Shown: positions 43,846-52,275, numbered from the stretch's first letter. The stretch: DNA of 64,000 nt from a bacterium (GCA_016930535.1 JAFGGN010000019.1:1-64000); one strand, 5' to 3'. Numbers and translations are program-made. Notes: a model not told the origin generated them from the letters alone.

Positions 43846-44790
43846 CTATTTCTCTTGATTTAATTCGATTTTTTTTACGCGGTACAGCGTGTCCTCGATC
43901 AGGCGGCGGTTCGCACCGATGATGTCCGCAAGCAGTCCGATCATGGCGGTCTGAAATCCCACGATCATGAGTACGGCCGAAAGAATCAGGGACTGAATAT
44001 GACCGCCCTGATGCGTAAAATGAAAATACAGATAGCGCAGCGCCACGATCAGACCCGTACCGAACACGATACTTCCGACCACCCAGAACATTTTCAGGGG
44101 TTCATACAGCGTATAAATTCTCAGAATCGTGGCCATGGAACGCTTCATATATCCCGGAATGCTCTTGAACAATCTCGAGGACCGTGTGGGTCTGTTGGTG
44201 CGCACCGGCACATGACCGATGGCCATTTTCTTTTTTCCGGCCTGGATCACGGTTTCCAGTGTATACGTGAACTTGGATATCACGTTCATCCGGAGCGCGG
44301 CATCCCGGCTGTAAGCCCTGAAACCGCTGGTCGTATCGGGCACCGTGGTTCCCGAAAGCTGGCGGACCACCCAGCTTCCCAGTTTCTGAAGCCGTTTCTT
44401 GGCAAAGGAAAAATGGGCGATGTCACTGACCTGCCTGTCCCCGATGACCACGTCCGCATCGCCCTTTATAATGGGATCGATCAGCTTCTGAATATCTGCT
44501 CCGTGATACTGATTGTCCCCGTCCGTATTGACGATTACATCCGCGCCCAGGCGCAGACATGCATCTATACCCGCCGAAAAACTCTCGGCAAGTCCCATGT
44601 TGTGGGTCAGCTTCACGATATGGTGCACACCGCCGGCGCGGGCCACGTCCGCTGTATTGTCCGTGCTGCCGTCATCGATGACAAGAACTTCAGCCGTGTC
44701 CACACCCCTGAAGGATTTCGGTATGTCCCTTAACGTGCCGGGCAGGGTTTCGGCTTCGTTATAGCATGGAATTTGAATGATCAGCTTCAT
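43846..44790 (-). CDS. DPM1-like GT2 glycosyltransferase with C-terminal membrane helices
   Basis: This 314-residue protein has 'LIIQIPCYNEAETLPGTL', 'VLVIDDGSTDNTADVA', 'HNMGLAESFSAGIDACLRLG', 'VNTDGDNQY' and 'DTTSGFRAYSRDAALRM'. Two C-terminal membrane helices follow ('MFWVVGSIVFGTGLIVALRYL', 'SLILSAVLMIVGFQTAMIGLL'). This is the polyprenyl-phosphate-sugar synthase type with a GtrB-like tail. It is one of several such enzymes here that could feed the GT-C transferases. Confidence 0.94.
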   Translation of the reverse strand: MKLIIQIPCYNEAETLPGTLRDIPKSFRGVDTAEVLVIDDGSTDNTADVARAGGVHHIVKLTHNMGLAESFSAGIDACLRLGADVIVNTDGDNQYHGADIQKLIDPIIKGDADVVIGDRQVSDIAHFSFAKKRLQKLGSWVVRQLSGTTVPDTTSGFRAYSRDAALRMNVISKFTYTLETVIQAGKKKMAIGHVPVRTNRPTRSSRLFKSIPGYMKRSMATILRIYTLYEPLKMFWVVGSIVFGTGLIVALRYLYFHFTHQGGHIQSLILSAVLMIVGFQTAMIGLLADIIGANRRLIEDTLYRVKKIELNQEK

Positions 44791-44814
44791 TCATTTCCTT
44801 TGTTTTTAGCCAGA

Positions 44815-45756
44815 CTAATTGATCACTTCCTCGATATTGTACTCTTCGATATCTCCGGCATGCGTAAAGATGATCATCTCCCCGAGCAGGCCGATCGTGA
44901 TCATCTGAATACCGATCACAAGAAGCAGCGCGCCTAAAATCAGAAGCGGCCGGCCTGCGATGGGGCCGAGCTTCAGCAGCCTGTAGACGCCCAGGTACAA
45001 TTCGATCACCAGGCCCGATAAAAAGAACATGGCGCCGAAGAATCCCATCAGATGAATGGGCTTTTTGGAATACCGCGTCAGGAAAAAAACCGTGATAATA
45101 TCGAGAAACCGCCGGATATATTCCGTTGGATACCGCGACATGCGGAACGAACCCGGCAGCTGTTCCACCTTCATTTCCGTGATTCGATATCCCTGCTGTG
45201 CGGCGAGCACGGGTATGAAATTGTGCAGGTCGCCGTAAATGGAAATCCGTTCGAGTACCTCCCGCCTGGCCACGAATACGCCGCTGTTGATATCATGCAG
45301 CCGCACCTTGGAAAGCCGGCTGGCGAGCCGGTTGAAAAGCCAGGATATGGCGCGGTTGAGCAGAAAATCACGGCGCGGATACCGCCAGCCCATCACCAGA
45401 TCGTATCCGTGATCCAGTCTGTCGAGCAATCCGGGAAGCGACTCGGGATTCACACGAACCCGGCTGCTCATGTACAGAATCCGTGTGCCGGTCGAATAAC
45501 GCAGTGCGGCTTCCATGGCCGCGGACTCGCCGAACGTGTCTCTCATGCGTATCACCCGGACCCGGGTGTCCTGGCGGGTGAGTTTGATCAGCTTGACAAC
45601 GGTCTCGTCCAGGCTGCCGTCATCCACACACACAACCTCAAAAGCCGATCCGGTTTTTTCAAAAACCTGAACCAGCGAACCAATCAGTGTATCTACCTGA
45701 TCACCAAAATTGTACAGACTCAGTAAAATGGAAATTTTCGGTGCTTGTTTATCCAC
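44815..45756 (-). CDS. GT2 glycosyltransferase, membrane-anchored (DPM1/GtrB-like)
   Basis: This 313-residue protein has 'ISILLSLYNFGDQVDTLIGSL', 'FEVVCVDDGSLDETVVK', 'FGESAAMEAALRYSTGTRIL' and 'DINSGVFVARREVLERI', and two C-terminal transmembrane segments. The usual 'D-G-D' of the donor site is replaced by 'YMSSRVRVNPES', so metal binding may differ. Its start overlaps the neighbouring GT2 by 8 bp. Confidence 0.9.
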   Translation of the reverse strand: MDKQAPKISILLSLYNFGDQVDTLIGSLVQVFEKTGSAFEVVCVDDGSLDETVVKLIKLTRQDTRVRVIRMRDTFGESAAMEAALRYSTGTRILYMSSRVRVNPESLPGLLDRLDHGYDLVMGWRYPRRDFLLNRAISWLFNRLASRLSKVRLHDINSGVFVARREVLERISIYGDLHNFIPVLAAQQGYRITEMKVEQLPGSFRMSRYPTEYIRRFLDIITVFFLTRYSKKPIHLMGFFGAMFFLSGLVIELYLGVYRLLKLGPIAGRPLLILGALLLVIGIQMITIGLLGEMIIFTHAGDIEEYNIEEVIN

Positions 45757-46717
45757 GCATAGACTCCTTAGCGGTCAGAAAGGGCGACAGGCTGCCTCCT
45801 TTTCGTGTTCCGGTACGTACAATCAGACTGGCTACCAGGCCGAAAAGCACGGATTGTATGCCCACGGCCCAGAGTAAAAATATCGTCGTAATGAGTACGT
45901 TCATATAATGCACGGGCACCTCTTTCCATATCATGCAGTAAATGACATAGCCTGCCATGGAAGTGCCCAGGATAAGAAGCCATCCGCCCAGCGTCCCGAA
46001 AAACTGGAGGGGATGGCTGAGATACTTTAAAAACAGGTTCAGACTGCCGAGATCCATCAGAACCCGGAATGTCCGGGTCAGGTTGTATTTGGACCGGCCG
46101 AAACGGCGGGGATGATGATTCACCACAATCTCCGAAATCCGGGCGCCTTCCACACGGGCCAGACCCGGAATGAACCGGTGCAGTTCGCCGTAGAGACGGA
46201 TGCGCTGAATCACCTCTCTTCTGAACGCTTTCAAACTGCATCCCGTATCGTGAAGCTGAACATCCGTCACTGAACAAATCAGACGATTGGCGATACGGGA
46301 CGGGATTTTACGCACCAGAAGCTTGTCTTTCCTGTTTTTTCTCCAGCCGCTGACCACATCATATCCTTCCGCCATTTTATCGAGCAGCCGCGGAATATCC
46401 CGGGGATCGTTCTGCAGATCCCCGTCCATGGCCACGACGATTTCGCCCCGCGTGGCGCGGAACCCGGCTGCCATGGCGGCAGACTGACCGAAGTTTTTGC
46501 GGAACAGAATCACCTTCAGCAGGCTGTCCGAAGCGGCCAGCTCCCTGAGTATTTCCCGTGTTCCGTCGGTACTGCCGTCGTCCACGAATATCATCTCATA
46601 GGACCGGTCGAGTGTTTCCATCACTTCCTTTACCGCACTGTACAGCAGCCGTACATTATCCGCTTCATTGCAGACAGGCGCCACCACGGATACCCGTATT
46701 TGTACCGCGTCGTTCAT
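45749..46717 (-). CDS. DPM1/GtrB-like GT2 glycosyltransferase
   Basis: This 322-residue protein has 'VSVVAPVCNEADNVRLLYSAV', 'MIFVDDGSTDGTREIL', 'FGQSAAMAAGFRATRGEIVVAMDGDLQNDPRDI' (intact DGD) and 'DVQLHDTGCSLKAFRREVIQRI'. Two membrane helices end the protein. It is 8 bp overlapped with a paralogue that has an altered DxD, suggesting a duplication. It is the second gene of the operon and overlaps the first gene's stop by 4 bp. Confidence 0.94.
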   Translation of the reverse strand: MNDAVQIRVSVVAPVCNEADNVRLLYSAVKEVMETLDRSYEMIFVDDGSTDGTREILRELAASDSLLKVILFRKNFGQSAAMAAGFRATRGEIVVAMDGDLQNDPRDIPRLLDKMAEGYDVVSGWRKNRKDKLLVRKIPSRIANRLICSVTDVQLHDTGCSLKAFRREVIQRIRLYGELHRFIPGLARVEGARISEIVVNHHPRRFGRSKYNLTRTFRVLMDLGSLNLFLKYLSHPLQFFGTLGGWLLILGTSMAGYVIYCMIWKEVPVHYMNVLITTIFLLWAVGIQSVLFGLVASLIVRTGTRKGGSLSPFLTAKESMRG

Positions 46718-47256
46718 CCGCGTTTCCTGAAAATCAAAAGAAAGAGATAGATACCGGCCATCACCCCGATTTCATGAACCACCACCCGGAAATTGTGCCA
46801 GCACAGGAGGCTTCGGAAGAATCCCTCGGTATGTGGAACACGGATGATGTTTCCGAATACAGTATAGGGGGAATGCACCGGATAATCGGTCAGCGGCCAG
46901 AACAGGGGGATACCGATCGGAGGCCGGTAATCCGTTCCCAGAATGTCGCATAGAAGATGGGCCGCCAGAATCCAGAAAACGAGCCGTCCGGCCTGAACGC
47001 CCTGCCCCGTTCCTTTCAAAGAATAGATCAATCCTGAGACAATGCTCACGCCGAAAATAAAAGCCAGACTATGCGTCCATGTCTGGTGGTATAAATTCGG
47101 ATCCCCCTGGGCCCAGCCGAAAAGAAAATCCACATCCGGAAGATTCGCAATGACGAGGAACAGCAGAAGTGCTTTCAGACTCGACCATTTGAAATCGAAC
47201 CGGTTATGACGAACCACCAGCGCCCCGGCCAGACTATGTCCGACAGGTGAACACAT
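46714..47256 (-). CDS. DUF457/YdjM-like membrane-bound metal-dependent hydrolase
   Basis: This 180-residue protein has about four transmembrane helices and the family signature 'PVGHSLAGALVVRH', 'NLPDVDFLFGW' and 'HQTWTHSLAFIFGV' (conserved His/Asp residues). 'LCDILGTDYRPPIGIPLFWPL' follows. YdjM-type proteins are inner-membrane predicted hydrolases of uncertain substrate. It is the first gene of the long minus-strand exopolysaccharide operon, so the operon promoter should lie between 47257 and 47320. Confidence 0.9.
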   Translation of the reverse strand: MCSPVGHSLAGALVVRHNRFDFKWSSLKALLLFLVIANLPDVDFLFGWAQGDPNLYHQTWTHSLAFIFGVSIVSGLIYSLKGTGQGVQAGRLVFWILAAHLLCDILGTDYRPPIGIPLFWPLTDYPVHSPYTVFGNIIRVPHTEGFFRSLLCWHNFRVVVHEIGVMAGIYLFLLIFRKRG

Positions 47257-47321
47257 ATCACTTCCCTTTTTGCAAGAAATGAACCAGAAAAACGCCGCTG
47301 AAAATCGTGTTTTGATCCATG

Positions 47322-47359
47322 AAAAAACCGGTCATTTTCCGTCAAATGGCCGTTTTTTT
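47322..47359. terminator. Bidirectional-looking hairpin terminator
   Basis: A ~9-bp stem (GCCATTTG-type arm around 47329-47337 pairing with 47344-47352, one wobble) is flanked by A6 on the left and T7 on the right. It is therefore a plausible rho-independent terminator on either strand. It separates the small membrane-protein gene (stop 47459) from the exopolysaccharide operon. Confidence 0.7.
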
Positions 47360-47458
47360 ACCAAAAACCATATCCACATAAGGTAAGGAAAAATAAGGGA
47401 AAAATCAACCTCGTAAAAGGGTTGCAGGGCAGTCAATTTTTGATCCCGGGGTCAACAA

Positions 47459-47878
47459 TCAGACCGGTCGCGGTTTTTTTGCTGCGGTCAGAAAAACATG
47501 CATTAAAAAAGCCATGGCCGTTTCGGCCGTGCCGAATCCGAAATAGAGGTTCTGAAGGATGTGCCCGCCGCCGATCAGGGTGACCTGTACGAATATCCAG
47601 ATCATGAGTCCGAGTCCGAACACGGCACTGACAAGACCCGACCACGCATGTTTTCTCAGGCTCAATACGCCGGCAAAAAGCTGCCCCAGACCGTTCACCG
47701 CGAACAGGATGAGTCCCGGAATCAGATAATTATGAAACGGGGATGCCTCGATCAGGCTGAGCGGCATTTTCAGGATGCCTCCCGACGGATCCGCCATCAT
47801 GAGAATCCCGCAGACCAATGCGCCCAATCCCACATAAATCTGCAGGATGCCCTGGATGATGAATATGAATTTTTTCAT
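47459..47878 (-). CDS. Small four-helix membrane protein of unknown function
   Basis: This 139-residue protein has four hydrophobic segments: 'FIFIIQGILQIYVGLGALVCGI', 'HNYLIPGLILFAVNGLGQLF', 'GLVSAVFGLGLMIWIFVQVTL', and a C-terminal one near 'AMAFLMHVFL'. Shine-Dalgarno 'aaggag' precedes the ATG. It is monocistronic judging by gaps on both sides. No family is recognised with certainty. Confidence 0.8.
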   Translation of the reverse strand: MKKFIFIIQGILQIYVGLGALVCGILMMADPSGGILKMPLSLIEASPFHNYLIPGLILFAVNGLGQLFAGVLSLRKHAWSGLVSAVFGLGLMIWIFVQVTLIGGGHILQNLYFGFGTAETAMAFLMHVFLTAAKKPRPV

Positions 47879-47947
47879 TGAATGGGCTCCTTGAAATGGA
47901 ATACTTGCTCATGTTATTGTCAAAATTGATACGATACGTTTAAATGA

Positions 47948-48502
47948 TCAATCCGATATAACGAATGATTTTTCCTTAAGCTTTTTGATTTCATCAACCA
48001 CATCATCCCAGATGCCCGTAACAAAGATCCTCTTCGGAACATCCTCCAGATCCGATTCAATAACCATTTGATTTCCGCCAAAATCATTCGGAAATCGGCA
48101 TGCTTTCATTTTCGCAAACGGTATATAAAAACAATGACAGCTGACACGCAATTCGAGTCCCTCCTGATAGATCAGGAGACCGATAAAAAGCGAATAATTG
48201 GTCTTAAACCAAATATTGCCTTCGGCAAATGAAGTACATACACATTTCTTGATCAGATGGTACTTTCTCTCAAAAGGAGACTTGCGTTTATGGCATATCC
48301 ACGTAAAAAGAAGTGGCATCATGAGAAGAACGGGAAGAAAATAATACCATTCAGTGAATCTGACTTGTTTCTGTAATAAAAATGCCAACGAAAACACGAT
48401 GAGTGCACCTATCGCATCCATTGTTTTATAACTGAGATTTAAATATGGATAGGAATATACAGGTTTGATAATTATATCAGGTTTTATACTCATAATCATC
48501 AT
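47948..48502 (-). CDS. Hypothetical membrane-associated protein
   Basis: This 184-residue protein has two N-terminal transmembrane helices ('MDAIGALIVFSLAFLLQ' and 'WYYFLPVLLMMPLLFTWIC') and a cytosolic C-terminal domain ending 'KKLKEKSFVISD'. Its start shares one base with the previous stop (TAATG), so the two are translated together. Function unknown; lower GC than the flanking glycan genes. Confidence 0.75.
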   Translation of the reverse strand: MMIMSIKPDIIIKPVYSYPYLNLSYKTMDAIGALIVFSLAFLLQKQVRFTEWYYFLPVLLMMPLLFTWICHKRKSPFERKYHLIKKCVCTSFAEGNIWFKTNYSLFIGLLIYQEGLELRVSCHCFYIPFAKMKACRFPNDFGGNQMVIESDLEDVPKRIFVTGIWDDVVDEIKKLKEKSFVISD

Positions 48503-49020
48503 TATTGATGCAATGGCTCATTTACGAAAACGACAAACGATCTTGCCCTAACGTCAGGCGGATCGATGGTCAACCGGCATATTCTGAAATCGGGATCGTC
48601 ACCCTGGACATCTATGTCGAAGACGGCGTTCATACGGTTCCCGGAGTCGAAATGCAATGAATAATACATGAAAAAACCGGTCCACTTCTCATATCCGCTG
48701 GCCGAACTTCTCTGAAAATGATATTCGACGATATTACCGAATAGCAAACGAAGCTGATTAAATTGCCCGGAAAAATCATTTTCGGACAGCATCTCCTTGT
48801 CCGCAAATCTCAGATATAATGTATCAATTTTATTTTTTTCCATCAATGCCAAAAAATCATCAGTATCGGGCTTGTTCCTGTTCTCCCATCCTGCAAAATC
48901 GGCAGGTACAGGTCGTTTGGCGGATGTATCACTTTTAATTAGGTCATATACAAACTGACCGGTCCTCAGTATCAACGCCATAATCACAACCATTAACAGG
49001 ATTCGTAAAAATGTCTTCAT
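48502..49020 (-). CDS. Hypothetical protein with N-terminal membrane anchor
   Basis: This 172-residue protein has one N-terminal hydrophobic helix ('LRILLMVVIMALILRTGQFVY'). The rest is probably periplasmic and rich in polar residues ('KRPVPADFAGWENRNKPD', 'RMNAVFDIDVQGDDPDFRI'). No family recognised. It is coupled to the following two-helix protein through TAATG. AT-richer than its surroundings, so possibly acquired. Confidence 0.72.
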   Translation of the reverse strand: MKTFLRILLMVVIMALILRTGQFVYDLIKSDTSAKRPVPADFAGWENRNKPDTDDFLALMEKNKIDTLYLRFADKEMLSENDFSGQFNQLRLLFGNIVEYHFQRSSASGYEKWTGFFMYYSLHFDSGNRMNAVFDIDVQGDDPDFRICRLTIDPPDVRARSFVVFVNEPLHQ

Positions 49021-49195
49021 GATTTTACCTCTAGACCGGCAGAAAAATCATCTTGTGGTTGATCTGAGTTATGATTCCAAATATTTATTCCACTTGAATA
49101 TAGATCGTTCTAACTCATAGTACCAGAAAGACTGTTCCTGTAGGGATAAACCGTTGCATATATATTGTTTATGAACACAAGCGGACCCGATTTGC

Positions 49196-49462
49196 TCAAG
49201 GAAAAAACCGATAAATATCCTTTCGATGCAGTACCCTCTCCAAGACAATTGCATCCATTTACTCCCGGATACCCATCCGGTATTGACCAAAACGTACTTT
49301 ATAACATCCCTCGTACCCATGCATTTTTTCTATACTCCCGGCCTTCGATATGTCTGTCATGCCGGGAAGTTCTTCAAACACAAATTTTTCGACGCGGATT
49401 CTGATTTTCGGAGGCAGATTGGCAAGTTCTTTTAGGAATCGTTTGCGGTATTTGACAGTCAA
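49196..49462 (-). pseudogene. RelE/YafQ-type toxin gene interrupted by an in-frame stop
   Basis: The first 67 codons read as a RelE-family mRNA-interferase toxin ('KYRKRFLKELANLPPKIRIRV', 'MHGYEGCYKVRFGQYRMGIRE'). A TAA then occurs at 49259-49261. In the same frame the sequence continues 'MDAIVLERVLHRKDIYRFFP' to a TGA at 49196-49198, exactly the C-terminal strand-helix expected. Reading through the single stop gives an 88-residue full-length toxin. The stop therefore looks like a nonsense mutation that removes the last catalytic strand, and the toxin is presumably inactive. Confidence 0.82.
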
Positions 49463-49662
49463 GACGATTTCTCAAGATTATTGTAGAAGGCTTTTGCGTC
49501 TTTCACTGACAACACTTCTTCATTCGAGGTTTCCTGAATCAAATGATAAAGCGCATAATTCTCAAGGACTTCCTCGATTCGATGAAATGTATCGATATCC
49601 ACCTGAACGGCGACCTTCCGATTGTTGTCATCGACTATAAATGTTTTTTTGATATTCAGCAT
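49459..49662 (-). CDS. Type II antitoxin (RelB/Phd-like) of the toxin-antitoxin pair
   Basis: This 67-residue protein has 'FIVDDNNRKVAVQVDIDTFHRIEEVLENYALYHLI' (DNA-binding N-terminal sheet/helix). A disordered toxin-clasping tail with 'LSVKDAKAFYNNLEKSS' follows, as in RelE-partner antitoxins. Its stop overlaps the toxin's start by 4 bp, the normal arrangement. Promoter and palindromes lie immediately upstream. It is intact although its toxin is broken. Confidence 0.88.
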   Translation of the reverse strand: MLNIKKTFIVDDNNRKVAVQVDIDTFHRIEEVLENYALYHLIQETSNEEVLSVKDAKAFYNNLEKSS

Positions 49663-49678
49663 TACAACTCCGGAATTA

Positions 49679-49743
49679 CGGTTTATTACCGAAATATAAG
49701 CATATCAGCCGATGGGAACAAGTTAATTCCAAAAACTGGAATT
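49679..49743 (-). promoter_or_regulatory. Antitoxin promoter with candidate operator repeats
   Basis: On the minus strand TTGTTC (49716-49721) and TATATT (49693-49698) are 17 bp apart. A near-palindrome CGGTTTATTACCG (49679-49691) lies just downstream of the -10. A perfect 7-bp inverted repeat AATTCCA/TGGAATT (49725-49743) lies just upstream of the -35. Both are plausible antitoxin-binding sites. A second copy of the first palindrome occurs at 49806-49818. Confidence 0.6.
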
Positions 49744-49823
49744 GTATCGTTGATTCTTCAAAAATCATCCGGATTTGGACACCCTGATATTCAATCCTCC
49801 GTAAACGGTATATTACCGATCCA

Positions 49824-49878
49824 TTCTTTAATCTTCGTTCTTCGTTCTTCGTTCTTCGTTCTTTGTTCTTTGTTCTTG
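49824..49878. repeat. TTCTTCG/TTCTTTG heptanucleotide repeat (copy 2)
   Basis: About six tandem 7-bp units, TTCTTCG then TTCTTTG on the plus strand, end in TTCTTGC. The array forms the 3' end of the LPG-synthase-type gene and encodes its basic/acidic tail. A perfect palindrome CGGTATATTACCG sits at 49806-49818 directly beside it. Confidence 0.75.
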
Positions 49879-50898
49879 CTTCCTGCCTTTCCTCTTCCCC
49901 CCGAACCCCTCGATCAGGTAGAAAAAGAATCCGGGTACGGAGCTGGTGAGCGCGGCCAGGAACCACATGATGGACACGCTGAAAGCCTGGGTGGGCGGGA
50001 TGCCGATTTTGCCGAGAAAATACACGGTACCGCCCTCACGTATGCCGATGCCGCCCACGGACAGGGGCAGCGTGGTGAAGAGCAGCACGATCGGCGTGAT
50101 GATGAAGAAATAGGCCAGCGGGATATGCACATCCAGGGCGAGGGCGAGCAGGTAGGTGACAATCACGCGAACGGACTGAAAGATGATGGAAAGCACGAAC
50201 ACCACGGCCAGCATGAGCCTGTGCCTGCGGTATGCGAACATGGACCTGGCTACATTGGCGAGCCAGGCGACGGTTCTGGCGATAAAATCGATCTTTTGAA
50301 AAACGGGATGCTCGAACAGATGCCTGAACTTGCGTGAAAATCCCAGCGCCAGAAGAAACAGGGGCATTGAAAACACCACGGCCAGCCACACGGCCCCGAT
50401 GCTCCTGGCATACTCGGGCTGCCACAGACTGCTCACCGTGGCCAGCACCATGAGAGAAAAAAGGCCGATGAACCGGTTGATGGCCACGGCGGAAACCGCA
50501 TGCGCGGAATCCTCCATATGCTGCGCGAATCCATAGGCCCTGAATATCTCCGTGCTCAGGCTCGTGGGCGAAACCGTGCCCAGAAATGTGCCCGTCATCA
50601 TGATCTTGACCACGGTCCAGACCGGCAGATGAATGTCCCGGACCCGGAAAAGAAGAAACAGCCTCACGATTTCGATGCCCTGCTTGGCCAGGCTGAATAG
50701 CATGGCCAAAGCGAAGAGCCGCCAGTCCGCGGAAAGCAGCGTATCGATCAGGGAACGGGTATCTGCCGTATGAATGAGAAAATAAATGAGTGCGGCACTG
50801 ATGATGAGCCGGATCAGAAACGCGGTCTGCTTTTTATGCCACTGGAATCTCAAGGTGTCGCTGATCTCCTCTGGTATATCCGATGGTAATTCTCTCAA
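49828..50898 (-). CDS. LPG-synthase-type transmembrane (flippase-like) protein, second copy
   Basis: This 356-residue member of the same family as the 28.6-kb gene has about eight helices. Matches include 'FLIRLIISAALIYFLIHTADT', 'MMTGTFLGTVSPTSLSTEIFRAYGFAQH', 'FVLSIIFQSVRVIVTYLLAL' and 'LFTTLPLSVGGIGIREGG'. The natural end is probably near 'YLIEGFGGKRKGRK'. The final ~15 residues ('EQRTKNEERRTKNED') come from heptanucleotide repeats. It overlaps the GNAT gene by 65 bp. Confidence 0.9.
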   Translation of the reverse strand: MRELPSDIPEEISDTLRFQWHKKQTAFLIRLIISAALIYFLIHTADTRSLIDTLLSADWRLFALAMLFSLAKQGIEIVRLFLLFRVRDIHLPVWTVVKIMMTGTFLGTVSPTSLSTEIFRAYGFAQHMEDSAHAVSAVAINRFIGLFSLMVLATVSSLWQPEYARSIGAVWLAVVFSMPLFLLALGFSRKFRHLFEHPVFQKIDFIARTVAWLANVARSMFAYRRHRLMLAVVFVLSIIFQSVRVIVTYLLALALDVHIPLAYFFIITPIVLLFTTLPLSVGGIGIREGGTVYFLGKIGIPPTQAFSVSIMWFLAALTSSVPGFFFYLIEGFGGKRKGRKQEQRTKNEERRTKNED

Positions 50899-51301
50899 CC
50901 GTGTGGCGTTTTTTCGCCATGCGCTTCAGTTCCTCGAGCATGGCATTCATCAATCCTCGATGTCCATTATCTCCATGCAAAGTATATGCCGGATCGATGG
51001 CGATGTGCAGCACGGACAGCGTGTCCGGTTTGAACTGTGCGATCAGGGCGACGCCCGCGAGCCGGTCATGGTCCAATGCGTACAGGCAGGCTGCATCCGG
51101 ATGATCGGCCAGAACGATTCCGACCGAATCCCCCTGCACCTCGAGCGCAGGCTGTCCGAAGGCTTCCACCATGCGGACGATGGGTTCGAGATGCCTGTGC
51201 TGCTGCGGATTGAAAAAAAACAGCTGCTCCAGGTCCTGCCTGCAGGACTTGGAAAGACGGTCCGTAAATGTAAATCCGGAACCCATTTCTTCTATTCTCA
51301 T
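50834..51301 (-). CDS. GNAT-like N-acetyltransferase
   Basis: This 155-residue GNAT-fold protein has 'RLAGVALIAQFKPDTLSVLHIAIDP' (strands 4-5), a loop 'HGDNGHRGLMNAMLEELKRMAKKR' in the acyl-CoA-binding position, and a C-terminal 'VERITIGYTRGDQRHLEIPVA'. The acetyl-CoA loop is atypical (NGHRG instead of RxxGxG), so the donor could be an acyl-ACP or another thioester. It is separated by 57 bp from the SDR gene. Confidence 0.78.
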   Translation of the reverse strand: MRIEEMGSGFTFTDRLSKSCRQDLEQLFFFNPQQHRHLEPIVRMVEAFGQPALEVQGDSVGIVLADHPDAACLYALDHDRLAGVALIAQFKPDTLSVLHIAIDPAYTLHGDNGHRGLMNAMLEELKRMAKKRHTVERITIGYTRGDQRHLEIPVA

Positions 51302-51358
51302 CCTGATAAATAATCAACCGTAGCTGCGGACCGGTCCGGTATTAAAAACGATCCCCGG

Positions 51359-52120
51359 TCACACCATGGTATATCCGCCGTCCACGGACAGGGCCGTTCC
51401 TGTCACCCACCGGGCCTGGTCCGACAGGAGGTAGACACAGGCGTGGGCCACATCTTCGGGTGTACCCAGCCCGAGGGGATGGGACACGGAAATCGCGGAT
51501 TTGGCCTCATCGGTCAGTGTCGCGAACAGATGGTCGGACATGGGCGTACCCTCGACATGTCCGGGGCAGACACAGTTGACGCGTATGTTTTTTGAACTCA
51601 GTTCCGCGGCCATGGCACGCACGCCCGAAACAAGGGCCCCCTTGCTGGCGCAGTAGCCGACGAGACCGCTCTGGCCAACCAGGCCCATGGTGGACGAAAT
51701 GAATATATAACTGCCTCCGGCTGCATCCCTGACCTTTTTCGCGCAAAGAAGCCGGGCCAGCTCGAAACCCGCGATGACGTTCACCGCAAAAAGGGATTCA
51801 TAATCCGAAGACCGCATATTGCGCAGCGGCAGGGTGATTTCCATGCCCGCAGAATGAATGAATCCGTACACGGGACCGTTCTCTGCGCTCCGGTCCACAA
51901 GCGTCGTCAGCGCCGGGTAATCGGTGATATCCTGGCTGAAAAAGGTATGGCCCTCTCCTTCCAGCGACTCACAGACGGCCCGCAGGCGCTCCCCGTTCCT
52001 CGCTACCAGAACGACACGTCCGCCCAGGCGGGCAATGCGTTCGGCACAGGCCTTTCCGAGGCCCGCCGAAGCGCCGGTCACAAGGATGGTTTTCCCGGAC
52101 AGCAATTGCGTTTCATTCAT
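51359..52120 (-). CDS. FabG-like short-chain dehydrogenase/reductase
   Basis: This 253-residue classical SDR has 'ILVTGASAGLGKACAERIARLG' (TGxxxGxG), catalytic Ser in 'YIFISSTMGL', 'VGYCASKGALVSGVRAMA' (YxxxK) and 'NCVCPGHVEGTPM'. This is a 3-oxoacyl-ACP reductase-like fold using NAD(P)H. It could reduce a 3-ketoacyl thioester made by the tandem FabH enzymes, or act on a sugar. It is divergent from the SGNH hydrolase gene. Confidence 0.92.
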   Translation of the reverse strand: MNETQLLSGKTILVTGASAGLGKACAERIARLGGRVVLVARNGERLRAVCESLEGEGHTFFSQDITDYPALTTLVDRSAENGPVYGFIHSAGMEITLPLRNMRSSDYESLFAVNVIAGFELARLLCAKKVRDAAGGSYIFISSTMGLVGQSGLVGYCASKGALVSGVRAMAAELSSKNIRVNCVCPGHVEGTPMSDHLFATLTDEAKSAISVSHPLGLGTPEDVAHACVYLLSDQARWVTGTALSVDGGYTMV

Positions 52121-52275
52121 CTTATTTCCTATGGATATGGATCAGAGGAAAATCGTGTTTCAACTTAGGAAAATATTTAAATAAAATCAATGTGTTTCAT
52201 TGAATTTTCCTTTGATTTGACCTGATTTTCTCCTAACTTTTCCAGAACCCGGAGTATAGCAGAGAGGAGCCGGCC

